This document shows, piece after piece, positions 1 to 9,098 of a stretch of 64,000 bases of DNA (positions within the stretch are counted from its first letter, which is position 1; each line of letters starts with the position of its first letter). The position numbers and the translations under genes are program-made. Source of the stretch: Gammaproteobacteria bacterium (GTDB lineage Bacteria; Pseudomonadota; Gammaproteobacteria; Pseudomonadales; Pseudohongiellaceae). The notes beneath the pieces were generated by a model. The model was given only the letters and a program-made list of their open reading frames with translations, did no database searches and was not told the origin of the DNA. The stretch lies in the NCBI GenBank assembly GCA_008081045.1, contig VMDC01000021.1:1-64000 (forward strand), in the 5' to 3' direction.

Positions 1-2
1 AT

Positions 3-95
3 ATCAGCGGCTCGCTGCTCGCCTCTCAGTGGAGCCGTAAGCGGGAATCGCTGGATTATCTGCTACAGGACGAACGTCTCAGACCCGACGAGTAA
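3..95 (+). CDS. C-terminal tail of an unidentified protein (partial)
   Basis: An open frame enters from the left edge and stops with TAA at 93-95, giving about 30 residues that end in LLQDERLRPDE. The tail is basic then acidic, like a normal soluble C-terminus. The other two forward frames give less protein-like sequence. Too little is present to name a family, and it could be a chance open frame. Confidence 0.3.
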   Translation: MSGSLLASQWSRKRESLDYLLQDERLRPDE

Positions 96-823
<728 letters not shown>

Positions 824-838
824 GGAATGAGACTCATT

Positions 839-2146
839 ATGCGAACACGTAAAACCGTCTGCCGCTTTTTCGCTGCACTGACCGCCATGCTGCTTCCTTC
901 ACTGGCACTTGCTCAGGACGATCTCAATGGCGCCAATACCGCGTGGATACTGACTTCCACTGCGCTGGTTCTGTTCATGACCCTTCCCGGTCTGTCGCTG
1001 TTCTATGGTGGCCTGGTCCGAACCAAAAACGTTCTGTCCGTCCTGATGCAGTGTTTTTCGATTGCCGTGGTGATCTCTATCCTCTGGCTTCTGGTCGGCT
1101 ACAGCATCGCTTTCGGCCCATCAGAGTCTGCCTACTGGGGCGGCCTCAGCCGTGCCCTGTTTGCCGGCATCGATCTGAATTCAATGTCCGGAGACATTCC
1201 GGAAACGGTCTTCGCTGCCTTTCAAATGACCTTCGCGATCATCACACCCGCGCTGATCGTTGGCGCTTTCGTTGAACGCATCAAATTTTCTGCCATGCTG
1301 CTGTTCTGCACACTCTGGACTCTGGTCGTCTACTTCCCTGTGGCCAACTGGGTTTGGGGGGGAGGCTGGCTTGGCCAGATGGGCCTGATTGATTTTGCCG
1401 GTGGCACCGTGGTCCACGTCACGGCCGGCGTCGCAGCCCTGGTGACCGCCATAATACTGGGCCCGAGAAAAGACTTTCTCTCAGCAGCCACCCTGCCCCA
1501 CAACCTGACAATGAGTTTCACCGGCGCCGCCATGCTGTGGGTTGGCTGGTTCGGCTTTAATGCCGGCTCCGCACTTGCAGCAGACGGTGCGGCAGGCATG
1601 GCACTGTTTGTGACTCATATCTCCGCCTCGGTCGGCGCACTGACCTGGATCGTCATTGAATGGCTGAAGTATGGGAAACCCAGTGGACTGGGAGCGATCA
1701 CAGGCATGGTTGCCGGACTGGCCACCATTACTCCTGCTTCCGGCAGCGTCGGCCCAGCAGGTGCATTACTGGTCGGTCTCAGCGGTGGCGTTATCTGCTA
1801 TTACGCCACGTCGTATCTCAAACAGGGTTTAAAGATCGATGATTCGCTGGATGTCTTTCCGGTACACGGCGTAGGCGGGATCGTCGGCACTTTTCTGGCG
1901 GGGATTCTGGTGTCAGCAGACCTCGGCATCTTTTCCGGCAACGGCCTGGCAGAGGGAGCTACCATCGGCTCACAAGTCGGAGTACAGGTTACCGGAATTG
2001 TCGCCACCGGCGTATACACCGCCATTCTGACGGTTATCTTGCTCAAGCTCGTGGCCGCGCTTACAGGCGGTCTGCGTGTTGATGAGGAGCAGGAACAACA
2101 GGGTCTGGACATCAGTGATCATGATGAAAAAGGCTATTCCATGTGA
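839..2146 (+). CDS. amtB: Ammonium transporter AmtB
   Basis: 435-residue Amt/MEP/Rh family channel of the inner membrane that takes up ammonium. A cleavable signal peptide ending in SLALAQ is followed by about eleven membrane segments. Hallmarks include LSLFYGGLVRTKNVLS, the NWVWGGGWL block, DFAGGTVVH with the conserved first His, and FPVHGVGGIVGT with the second pore His. Two starts are possible, 827 and 839. The later one is preferred because GAGGA at 822-826 abuts 827 but sits 12 bases from 839. It lies 15 bases after glnK, so the two are very likely co-transcribed, and GlnK is expected to plug the channel. Confidence 0.95.
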   Translation: MRTRKTVCRFFAALTAMLLPSLALAQDDLNGANTAWILTSTALVLFMTLPGLSLFYGGLVRTKNVLSVLMQCFSIAVVISILWLLVGYSIAFGPSESAYWGGLSRALFAGIDLNSMSGDIPETVFAAFQMTFAIITPALIVGAFVERIKFSAMLLFCTLWTLVVYFPVANWVWGGGWLGQMGLIDFAGGTVVHVTAGVAALVTAIILGPRKDFLSAATLPHNLTMSFTGAAMLWVGWFGFNAGSALAADGAAGMALFVTHISASVGALTWIVIEWLKYGKPSGLGAITGMVAGLATITPASGSVGPAGALLVGLSGGVICYYATSYLKQGLKIDDSLDVFPVHGVGGIVGTFLAGILVSADLGIFSGNGLAEGATIGSQVGVQVTGIVATGVYTAILTVILLKLVAALTGGLRVDEEQEQQGLDISDHDEKGYSM

Positions 2147-2168
2147 GTGTGAATTAGACCCGATCAAT

Positions 2169-2193
2169 AACGGCCGCCAATGCGGCCGTTTTT
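2169..2193. terminator. Rho-independent terminator after amtB, probably bidirectional
   Basis: Perfect inverted repeat CGGCCGC-CAAT-GCGGCCG (2171-2188), flanked by AA and TTTTT. It lies between the convergent amtB and thioesterase genes. Confidence 0.85.
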
Positions 2194-2214
2194 GGTTTTG
2201 GCGGTCAGCGACAA

Positions 2215-2637
2215 TCACCCGCTTTTTCGCAAGGTCGTAATCGCATACACCAGCTTATTGCCATCAAGATCCAGAAAATGCGTCGCCACCAGACAGGTCG
2301 TGCGACCGTCATTGATAAGCTCACCGCGCAGTCTGAATGTCGGGCCCAAAACCGGCGCGAAATAGTCGATGCGCATATTAACGGTTGCAGACCACTTGAA
2401 CGCATTCTCGTCATCAAACAGCGTTCGGCAGGTGTAAATGGAGATCATATCCACGTACGTGCCGGTAAATCCGCCGAACAGCTGATTGCGTGGATTCAGC
2501 AGATGCTCCGGCAGATGCGCCTCGACCTCTACCAGTCCGCGCTCTTCAGTCAGAATTTTCCAACGAGTCGACTCAACAAGGTCACCCGCGTTGTGACCGG
2601 GTTTCAGAAAAATAGGTCGTTCGTGTTTAACCGTCAT
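2215..2637 (-). CDS. PaaI-type hotdog-fold thioesterase
   Basis: 140-residue single hotdog-domain protein, expected to hydrolyse an acyl-CoA thioester in the cytoplasm. The motif NPRNQLFGGFTGTYVDM matches the PaaI/YigI-type active-site helix (N-x-x-G-x-x-FGG-x-x-x-x-x-D). It ends in a typical hotdog strand (LVYAITTLRK). Length is normal for the family. It stands alone, convergent with amtB, about 65 bases downstream of the preceding minus-strand metallo-beta-lactamase-fold gene. The substrate cannot be told from sequence. Confidence 0.8.
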   Translation of the reverse strand: MTVKHERPIFLKPGHNAGDLVESTRWKILTEERGLVEVEAHLPEHLLNPRNQLFGGFTGTYVDMISIYTCRTLFDDENAFKWSATVNMRIDYFAPVLGPTFRLRGELINDGRTTCLVATHFLDLDGNKLVYAITTLRKSG

Positions 2638-2702
2638 GTGAGTTCGACTCCGTTCATCCCTTTACGAGCGCAAAAACTGACGCCTGACACCTGTTGCAAG
2701 GC

Positions 2703-3770
2703 TTACCGACGCTGATCCAGCAGCTGATACATCCTCCTGACCGCCCTCGGATCGACTCCTGCCCCCCTGATCTGAGGGAAGTTGGCGCTGTGATTGGTCA
2801 TATCGATTTGCCCGGCTGCTTGCTCCCAGCTCACCCCTTCCCGATACAGGCGGCCCGTCTTCAGCCAGAGATCTCTGAGGAAAGCCTGAAAATTGTCGAT
2901 TGGCTCTTTTGATTCCATGACCGGGCCATGCCCGGGAAGCCAGTAATCGAAATCAAGGCCCTTCAGTCCTTCGAGGCTGTCTGGCCACTCATCTACATGC
3001 CCGTCTCCCATATAGGACAGCCCGGGCAGCATCATGTCTCCGGTAAAAGCCACTTTCTCCTCAGGCAGGAAAATCACCACGTCGCCGCCAGTGTGCGCGC
3101 GCCCGAAGTGCAGCAGCTGAATCTCCCTGCTCCCGCCCTCAACGGCCTGAAACAGCGTCATTTTATCCTGAAGAGTGATGTTGGGTGGCGTCGGTTGGAC
3201 CTCCGGTATCGCTTCAAGGTATTCACGCTGCACCCGGAGCCGCTCCTGCAGACGAGCGCGGCGATCCGGGTCAGACTCTGCCGCTGCCTGCTGCGCCAGA
3301 TCGGCCACTGTCTCAGCCACCGGATCTGAAAAACTGCGAAAGGTATTTTCTTCTAATACGTTACCCGCCTCGCCGTTTAACTTTTGCCGAGTAAATTCAT
3401 GACCGATGATTTCGATACCGGCAGGAAATGCCTGATTACCATGCGCATGGTCAAAATGGTAATGGCTGTTCACCAGATAACGTACCGGTTTGTCCGTCAA
3501 TGCCGGGAGTGCATCAAGCAAAGAACGCGCAGCCGTCGGCGTCACATGGGAATCAACCACGAGTGTGTCGTTCTGCCCGACCAGCACCATCACATTACTC
3601 ATGGTGTACACAGACCCGCTGCCCGTGCCGAGCCAGACGCCGTCCTGTGCTTCCACGAATCGATGCGTCGGGGTGTCAATCACCCTCGGTTGCGCATTCA
3701 GCGTCGACATCAACACTGCCGCCAGAATAAATAGGGTGAATCGGGTCAGTGTCCACTGTGTCTGTCTCAT
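2703..3770 (-). CDS. Exported metallo-beta-lactamase-fold hydrolase
   Basis: 355-residue MBL-fold protein. The start at 3770 gives an N-terminal signal peptide (MRQTQWTLTRFTLFILAAVL, cleavage near LNAQ) and has AAGGA eight bases upstream, so the longer frame from 3842 is rejected. The zinc motif HYHFDH is at about residues 103-108, with later ligands in GRAHTGGD, FTGDMM and LPGHGP, so both metal sites look intact. It resembles the broad periplasmic MBL group that includes quinoprotein-relay and SoxH-like members, and beta-lactamase activity should not be assumed. Confidence 0.8.
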   Translation of the reverse strand: MRQTQWTLTRFTLFILAAVLMSTLNAQPRVIDTPTHRFVEAQDGVWLGTGSGSVYTMSNVMVLVGQNDTLVVDSHVTPTAARSLLDALPALTDKPVRYLVNSHYHFDHAHGNQAFPAGIEIIGHEFTRQKLNGEAGNVLEENTFRSFSDPVAETVADLAQQAAAESDPDRRARLQERLRVQREYLEAIPEVQPTPPNITLQDKMTLFQAVEGGSREIQLLHFGRAHTGGDVVIFLPEEKVAFTGDMMLPGLSYMGDGHVDEWPDSLEGLKGLDFDYWLPGHGPVMESKEPIDNFQAFLRDLWLKTGRLYREGVSWEQAAGQIDMTNHSANFPQIRGAGVDPRAVRRMYQLLDQRR

Positions 3771-4086
3771 AGCAGGAATCCTTCTGAGTTTGATACGCAA
3801 GCTGTGTCGGGGTGGCTGGCAGCATCTGCGGTCTACACGCAACCGATTGACACGGCGAGCAAGCTATCCCATCAGATTTGCGCTGTAAAGCACGCACAAA
3901 CCGGACGGCAGTTCGGCTCAAGTTATGCCAACTGCTGGCGAAACACACTATCGCTGTTAGCCAAATTCGCTATTCTGATCCACTGCTGAGAAGGCAAGAA
4001 CTGTAACCCATTGTTCCTTATAGTTTTTTAATAACTGGCAAGGTAGTTGCACAACCAGCAGGACAGGACACTAGAGGTAAACCAAA
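3771..4086. other. Intergenic region between divergent genes
   Basis: About 316 bases separating the MBL-fold gene (minus) from the repeat protein (plus). Promoters for both must lie here. A TATAGT hexamer at 4019-4024 is a possible -10 for the plus gene but lacks a good -35. AGAGGTAA just before 4087 is the ribosome binding site. Nothing else was recognised. Confidence 0.5.
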
Positions 4087-4755
4087 ATGACAAGATTACA
4101 GTCCCCTTCTCGATTGATCACTCCGGTTGCTCTGCTGATCGGGCTGGGTTGTTACGTTTTCACTGCATCGGCCGACGCGACTGAAGAGGATATCAGTCGG
4201 GTCAACCGGAGCATCTCTATAGCAGCCGGGTTGACTGTCGGAGACGTCTCCACTGTTAATGGTGGCATCAGACTGTCCGCGGCGGCTATTGCCGGTGAAG
4301 TACATACCGTAAATGGCTCAATTGAACTCGGCGCCCGCGCCCGAGTGGACAGCGCCGAAACGGTAAACGGCGGCATCGGAATCGGCGAAGAAGTTATCGT
4401 CAACGGCGCTGTCTCAACCGTTAACGGAAATATCGCTGTGAACGCCGGCTCTGAAATCGAGCGCAACATTGAAACCATCAACGGAGAAATCCTTCTCGAG
4501 AACTCTCGGATCGGAGGAGATCTGGAAACGGCAAACGGTGACGTTACCCTGCTGCAGGGCGCCACAGTCGAGGGAGATATCATCATTGCCGATCAGCGAG
4601 GCTGGTGGAATAAACTCTTTTCCGGGAACAGTCGTCCCCTGAAGCTGGTCATCGATGAAAAATCTTCAGTCAAGGGGCGCATTCATCTTTACCGGGAAGT
4701 AGAGCTGCACATTGACCCGGCAGCCGAGGTCGGCGAACTGATTGAGCACTTCTGA
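4087..4755 (+). CDS. Exported protein with seven ~18-residue TVNG-type repeats (beta-solenoid-like)
   Basis: 222-residue protein with an N-terminal hydrophobic signal (about residues 11-30, ending TASADA). The mature part is built from a repeat whose core is T-V-N-G-x-I, with cores starting near residues 56, 74, 92, 111, 130 and 148 and a degenerate copy (RVNRSI) near 38. The spacing is 18-19 residues. Regular Asn-Gly turns and alternating hydrophobic strands suggest a stacked beta-helix like polymer-forming or DUF4097-type adhesin-like proteins. The C-terminal ~50 residues contain no repeat. Its role is unknown, with a periplasmic or envelope location inferred from the signal. Confidence 0.75.
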   Translation: MTRLQSPSRLITPVALLIGLGCYVFTASADATEEDISRVNRSISIAAGLTVGDVSTVNGGIRLSAAAIAGEVHTVNGSIELGARARVDSAETVNGGIGIGEEVIVNGAVSTVNGNIAVNAGSEIERNIETINGEILLENSRIGGDLETANGDVTLLQGATVEGDIIIADQRGWWNKLFSGNSRPLKLVIDEKSSVKGRIHLYREVELHIDPAAEVGELIEHF

Positions 4756-4788
4756 GCTCTCTCAGGCTGCGCAGCAAATGGCAGCATT

Positions 4789-4823
4789 AAAAAAGCCGGC
4801 CCTTTTTTGGGGGCCGGCTTTTT
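4789..4823. terminator. Bidirectional rho-independent terminator
   Basis: AAAAAGCCGGCC ... GGCCGGCTTTTT inverted repeat around a T/G-rich loop, between the convergent repeat-protein and PEBP genes. A-tract and T-tract flanks allow it to work in both directions. Confidence 0.88.
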
Positions 4824-4838
4824 AAACAAGACTTTCAA

Positions 4839-5414
4839 CTATTCCTTGCGTTCGTAGTGGCCCATCAGCATGCCCGTAGCCAGCACGTGGCCCTCCATCG
4901 CATCAAGCAATTCAGCCTTACCGAGCCCAGGCTCAAGATTTAAAGCGTCATCCAGTGCATACACGCGGAAATGATAAGCATGGAGCTGACCGTTGGCGGG
5001 TGGGCGCGGACCAAAATAGCCGGGGCGCCGGAGACCATTCAGACCATTAACAGCGCCTTCCAGACCGTCCATCTCAAGCGTTGCATCACTCGGCAACCCG
5101 GCGGGCAAACCAGAGGCCGAAGCGGGAATGTTGTACATCACCCAGTGCACGAAAGGCTGCTCCATCATGCCGATCTCCACTACGATGGGGTCATCACAGA
5201 TCAGCGCAAGCTGCTGCGTACCTTCCGGCAGATCTGCCCAGCTCAGATCGATAGACACGTTATCGCCATAGGCCGAATTGGCTTCGGGCACCATGCCATG
5301 ATGATCAAAAGCCGAACTGGTTACCGAGATTGTCTCCGGCGCGTCCTGAGCGCCAACCTCAATAGCCAGAGTGGCGAGCAGAAAACAGGCCAAACTCACG
5401 AGATGTCTTTTCAT
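4839..5414 (-). CDS. YbhB/YbcL-type PEBP (Raf kinase inhibitor-like) protein, exported
   Basis: 191-residue phosphatidylethanolamine-binding-protein-fold protein with a signal peptide (MKRHLVSLACFLLATLAIEV). Family hallmarks are LICDDP, HWVMYNIP, GYFGPRPP and HAYHFRVYALD, which form the ligand pocket. ATG 5414 is chosen because AGAGGA sits six bases upstream; the TTG two codons earlier abuts that site. The biochemical role of bacterial PEBP proteins is poorly known. It is separated from its neighbours and is probably transcribed alone. Confidence 0.85.
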   Translation of the reverse strand: MKRHLVSLACFLLATLAIEVGAQDAPETISVTSSAFDHHGMVPEANSAYGDNVSIDLSWADLPEGTQQLALICDDPIVVEIGMMEQPFVHWVMYNIPASASGLPAGLPSDATLEMDGLEGAVNGLNGLRRPGYFGPRPPANGQLHAYHFRVYALDDALNLEPGLGKAELLDAMEGHVLATGMLMGHYERKE

Positions 5415-5498
5415 AATCAATCCTCTGTTGCATTAGGTTATGTTATCGATGAAGCAAAATTTATCGTCCTGATGAGGTAATACAAATCATCCGACAGC

Positions 5499-7145
5499 TC
5501 ACTTGTTGACCACCAGTTCAACGGCCTCAGCACGCTCACGAAGCAGATACTTCTGCACCTTGCCGGTCGATGTTTTGTCGATCGGTCCAAAAACAACTTT
5601 CTTCGGAATCTTGAATCCGGCCATTTCTTCCCGACAATAGCTGATGAGTTCCTCTACTGTAAGCTCTTCGCCTTCTTTCAAAGCAACAAAAGCGCAAGGC
5701 ACCTCGCCCCATTTCTCGTTGGTGCTGGCCACGACTGCCGCTTCCAGAATTTTAGGGTGTTTAAACAATATCGATTCGACTTCCAGGGAAGAAATATTTT
5801 CGCCACCGGAAATAATAATATCCTTGGAGCGATCCTTGATCTGGGCGTAACCATCCGGATGCCAGACTGCCAGATCGCCGGAATGGAACCAGCCTCCGGC
5901 AAAAGAGGCTTCGGTTGTGGTCGGATTTTTCAGATATCCTTTCATGACCAAATTTCCACGCATGAAAATTTCACCCATGGTTTGCCCGTCCTTTGGCACA
6001 GGCTTCAGGGTTTCGGGATCGGCAACCATCATCTCATCCTGCAGCGGGGCCCGGACGCCCTGACGCGCCAGCAGCTCGGCCCGATCATCAACACTCAGTT
6101 CCTGCCACTCCTCATGTGGCGAGCAGACAACACACGGGCCATAGGTCTCGGTCAGTCCGTAGACATGGCAAACACTGAAGCCCATGTTTTCCATACCGGC
6201 GATCACCGCAGCAGGCGGCGCCGCTCCAGCCGTCATCGCACTCACTGTCTGGCTGATGCCCTGCTTAAGCTCGTCTCTGGCATTGACCAGGGTGTTGAGC
6301 ACCACCGGTGCTCCGCAGAAGTGTGTGACTTGGTGGGCCTTAATCGCATTGAAAATAGCTTCGTCCCGAACGTGTCGCAAACAGACGCTGGTGCCGGTAA
6401 CGGCAGCGAGCGTCCAGGGGAAACACCAGCCGTTGCAGTGAAACATCGGCAACGTCCAGAGGTAGACAGGGTGTCCACTCATATCCCAGCACAGTGCCAT
6501 GGAAATCGCGTTCAGGTAAGCACCCCGGTGATGATAGACCACCCCTTTGGGATCACCGGTAGTTCCCGAGGTGTAATTGAGTGAAATCGCTTGCCACTCG
6601 TCTTTGACCTTGAAGCAGCGGTACTCAGGATCTCCCGTTGCCAATACGTCATCATAGGTCATGTCGCCGAGCAATTCGCCACCGGAAAAGTAAGGGTCGT
6701 CAATGTCAATCACCACCGGCCTGTCAGACAACAGCTCGAGAGCTGCCTTAATCGTATGGCTGTACTCACGATCCGTGAACAGGACCTTGGTCTCCGCGTG
6801 CTGCAAAATGAATGCGATGGCTTTGGCATCAAGCCGGACATTTAGAGCATTGAGCACTGCCCCGGTCATCGGAACCCCAAAATGCGCTTCGAAGGTTTCC
6901 GGCGTGTTGGCTCCCATGAATGACACTGTGTCACCCTCACCGATGCCCATCTTGCTCAATGCCGAGGCAAGGCGACAGGACCTGGCATAGGTTTCGGCCC
7001 AGGTATAGGTGGTGTTTCCGTGAATGACCGAAGGCCGTTCCGGATAAACGCTGGCACTGCGCTCAAGGAAACTGAGAGGGGTCAGAGGAGCGAAATTCGC
7101 CTGGTTCATACCCAGGTTCTGCTCGTAGATATTTTCAACGCTCAT
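5499..7145 (-). CDS. Acyl-CoA synthetase (AMP-forming)
   Basis: 548-residue adenylate-forming ligase, predicted to activate a fatty or other carboxylic acid to its CoA thioester in the cytoplasm. The P-loop motif YTSGTTGDPKGV, the A5 motif YGLTETYGP, the A8 region HSGDLAV and the C-terminal catalytic Lys in KTSTGKVQKYLL are all present. The start at 7145 gives MSVENIYEQNL, the usual N-terminus of this subfamily, so the longer frame from 7238 is not used. It resembles medium-chain or methylmercaptopropionate-type ligases, but the substrate cannot be assigned. Confidence 0.85.
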   Translation of the reverse strand: MSVENIYEQNLGMNQANFAPLTPLSFLERSASVYPERPSVIHGNTTYTWAETYARSCRLASALSKMGIGEGDTVSFMGANTPETFEAHFGVPMTGAVLNALNVRLDAKAIAFILQHAETKVLFTDREYSHTIKAALELLSDRPVVIDIDDPYFSGGELLGDMTYDDVLATGDPEYRCFKVKDEWQAISLNYTSGTTGDPKGVVYHHRGAYLNAISMALCWDMSGHPVYLWTLPMFHCNGWCFPWTLAAVTGTSVCLRHVRDEAIFNAIKAHQVTHFCGAPVVLNTLVNARDELKQGISQTVSAMTAGAAPPAAVIAGMENMGFSVCHVYGLTETYGPCVVCSPHEEWQELSVDDRAELLARQGVRAPLQDEMMVADPETLKPVPKDGQTMGEIFMRGNLVMKGYLKNPTTTEASFAGGWFHSGDLAVWHPDGYAQIKDRSKDIIISGGENISSLEVESILFKHPKILEAAVVASTNEKWGEVPCAFVALKEGEELTVEELISYCREEMAGFKIPKKVVFGPIDKTSTGKVQKYLLRERAEAVELVVNK

Positions 7146-7435
7146 AAGATTGTGGTGCCCCGTAATGTTGTCCGGGCAAGAGACATCTGAGCCAAGTGAC
7201 CCGACGCCCGCCCATCCTGTTGCTGTCGATACGACCACCTACCGCCCGGTTGCTCACCAACAAGTTTTGCTGCGCCGGGGCAGCTGTTGCTCGAATGACC
7301 GCACAGTTCAGTGTCAGACAGAGAGTATCTCAATCCAAAGAGCCTACACAATGTCAGCGGATGACAGGCCGGTCGCCGACCTCCGGCGCGGCGCCTAAAC
7401 CTGTTCTCAGGCAGCTGCATTTCCCGGACGAGAAC

Positions 7436-7852
7436 TCAATGGGATCCCGGATTGCCCCGGCGATGACCCAGCAACGAGACAAGCGCCAACGCAGCGCTCA
7501 GCAACTCGGCATAGAGCAGACGCAGGGTAAAATCATCAAAGAGACCTTCAATAAAAATCCCCCAGGACCTGACCGCAGCCAGCGCTGCATAGCTCAACAG
7601 GAATAAGACCAGCGCCGGCTCCAGCATGCCGCGGAAACTCACTGCCATCAGAGAAAAAACTGCCAGCGACCCCATCATGCCGACATACATGGTTTGCAGT
7701 TCGGTGTAGCCCATCTCATCAATCAGCTCAATCCCGAGATTGGCAAACCATACACGGGGCGTAACAACAAACAGCGCGGCAAGCACGCCATAAATCAAGC
7801 CGTTAACTATCAGAAAACCGCGAGGCAGCACCTTCTGTATAAAATTTTGCAA
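7436..7852 (-). CDS. Small four-helix inner membrane protein (DUF4345-like)
   Basis: 138 residues with four predicted membrane helices (about 10-30, 50-70, 77-97 and 108-128) and short polar loops. The pattern of LIYGVLAALFVVTPRVWFA followed by TELQTMYVGMMGSL resembles the DUF4345 family, whose function is unknown. It lies about 50 bases downstream of the SDR gene on the same strand and could be co-transcribed with it. Confidence 0.65.
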   Translation of the reverse strand: MQNFIQKVLPRGFLIVNGLIYGVLAALFVVTPRVWFANLGIELIDEMGYTELQTMYVGMMGSLAVFSLMAVSFRGMLEPALVLFLLSYAALAAVRSWGIFIEGLFDDFTLRLLYAELLSAALALVSLLGHRRGNPGSH

Positions 7853-7905
7853 AGCCTTATTCTCCCGATGAGCCGCCGTTCAGACGGTAGAAAGCACGGC
7901 AGTTC

Positions 7906-8697
7906 TTATCGCCGCGACAGCGGCGCCATAGTCAGATGTCTGCCACCATCAACGATGAGCGTCTCTCCGGTGACCACCTGTGGTCCGGAGATGAAATGCA
8001 GAATAGCATCTGCCACAGTCTCTGGCGTGGCGGTTACGCCCAACGGCGCGTTATCCCGGTTGAACGCCATGAGTTTGGCATAGCGGTCATCCCCGTAGCC
8101 CTCTTTCAGCCAGTCTCCCTCGATAAACCCCGGGCACACCGCATTGATTCTGAGTTTTGGTCCCAAGGCTCTTGCCAGTGACAGTGTCATGGTAACCATG
8201 GCACCTTTTGATGCCGCGTAGGCCACGCAGCTGCCGATACCGGTGATTCCCGCAGTCGAGGCGACGTTGACCACCGCGCCTCCTTCTTCCTGACCCTGCA
8301 TGAAGGGACTCACCGCCCGGGTCATCTGATAAGCACCCACAACATTGACACTGTAGATACGCTGGAAATCCTCAGCACTGAGACCCTCAAGCTTGTCATG
8401 GTCGACAAATTTGGTCGTACCCGCATTGTTCACCAGCGCGTCAACCCGGCCCCATTTCTCATGCGCGGCCTGCGCCATCGCGACGCAGTCTTCGTCATTG
8501 GCCACGTTGGCTTGCAAAACCAGGGTTTCCGCTCCTGCCGCTTCACAATCTGCGGCAACCTGCTCGGCACCGTCAGCGTTGCTGTTGTAGTTGATTACCA
8601 CATGACAACCCTGCGCAGCGAGAAGGCGTGCCGTTGCCGCACCGACTCCGCTGCTGGAGCCAGTGACTATGGCAACGCGATTCGTTAAATCTTTCAT
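7906..8697 (-). CDS. Short-chain dehydrogenase/reductase (FabG-like)
   Basis: 263-residue classical SDR. The Rossmann motif GSSSGVGAATA is at about residues 13-23, NNAG at about 91-94, and the catalytic Ser plus YAASK follow at about 148 and 161-165. It uses NAD(P)H to reduce or oxidise a carbonyl/alcohol. The C-terminus (GETLIVDGGRH) is also typical. The substrate is unknown; FabG-like or polyol/steroid-type activity are equally possible. Confidence 0.85.
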   Translation of the reverse strand: MKDLTNRVAIVTGSSSGVGAATARLLAAQGCHVVINYNSNADGAEQVAADCEAAGAETLVLQANVANDEDCVAMAQAAHEKWGRVDALVNNAGTTKFVDHDKLEGLSAEDFQRIYSVNVVGAYQMTRAVSPFMQGQEEGGAVVNVASTAGITGIGSCVAYAASKGAMVTMTLSLARALGPKLRINAVCPGFIEGDWLKEGYGDDRYAKLMAFNRDNAPLGVTATPETVADAILHFISGPQVVTGETLIVDGGRHLTMAPLSRR

Positions 8698-9098
8698 GTG
8701 TCAGTTCCTGTGTCCGTACCTTTATCTGTGTCTGAAAGTCTGTTCTGTTTCAGCCGTGTGAAAACTAGCACAAATCCGGGCGGATTCCCGCAGGAACGCC
8801 ATCCGGATGACGCAGCATTTGTGCCGGTGAGAGCATACTCCGTGCGCGGCAGAGGTTGAATGAGCGGGAAAAATCGTTACAATGCGTAACACTTTTGCCC
8901 GGTGGTCTGCCTTATCATCGCGGCCTTTACCTTGCGTTCGAAACCGCTATGATGCAGCGACCCTGCTGACCCCGGCAAAGGCCCACAGGAAATGAACTGA
9001 GGGGCAGCCGCGACCGTAGCGTAGGTAGCGCTCAAAGGTCTCATTTTCGCCTGAGATTGCGGGCACACCATTGATGTCAAATCTGGCCGGAGGCCTTA
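8698..9098. other. Divergent intergenic region between SDR and RND genes
   Basis: About 400 bases. It must hold the promoters of both flanking genes. A short inverted repeat, GTTAC-AATGC-GTAAC, at 8876-8890 could be a regulator's operator. GGAGG at 9089-9093 is the ribosome binding site of the GTG-started RND adaptor. No gene or RNA is evident. Confidence 0.45.

Noticed and set aside
7142-7420. Minus-strand open frame upstream of the acyl-CoA synthetase
   Set aside because: Arg/Cys-rich, no homology seen, and it overlaps the promoter region of the ligase.
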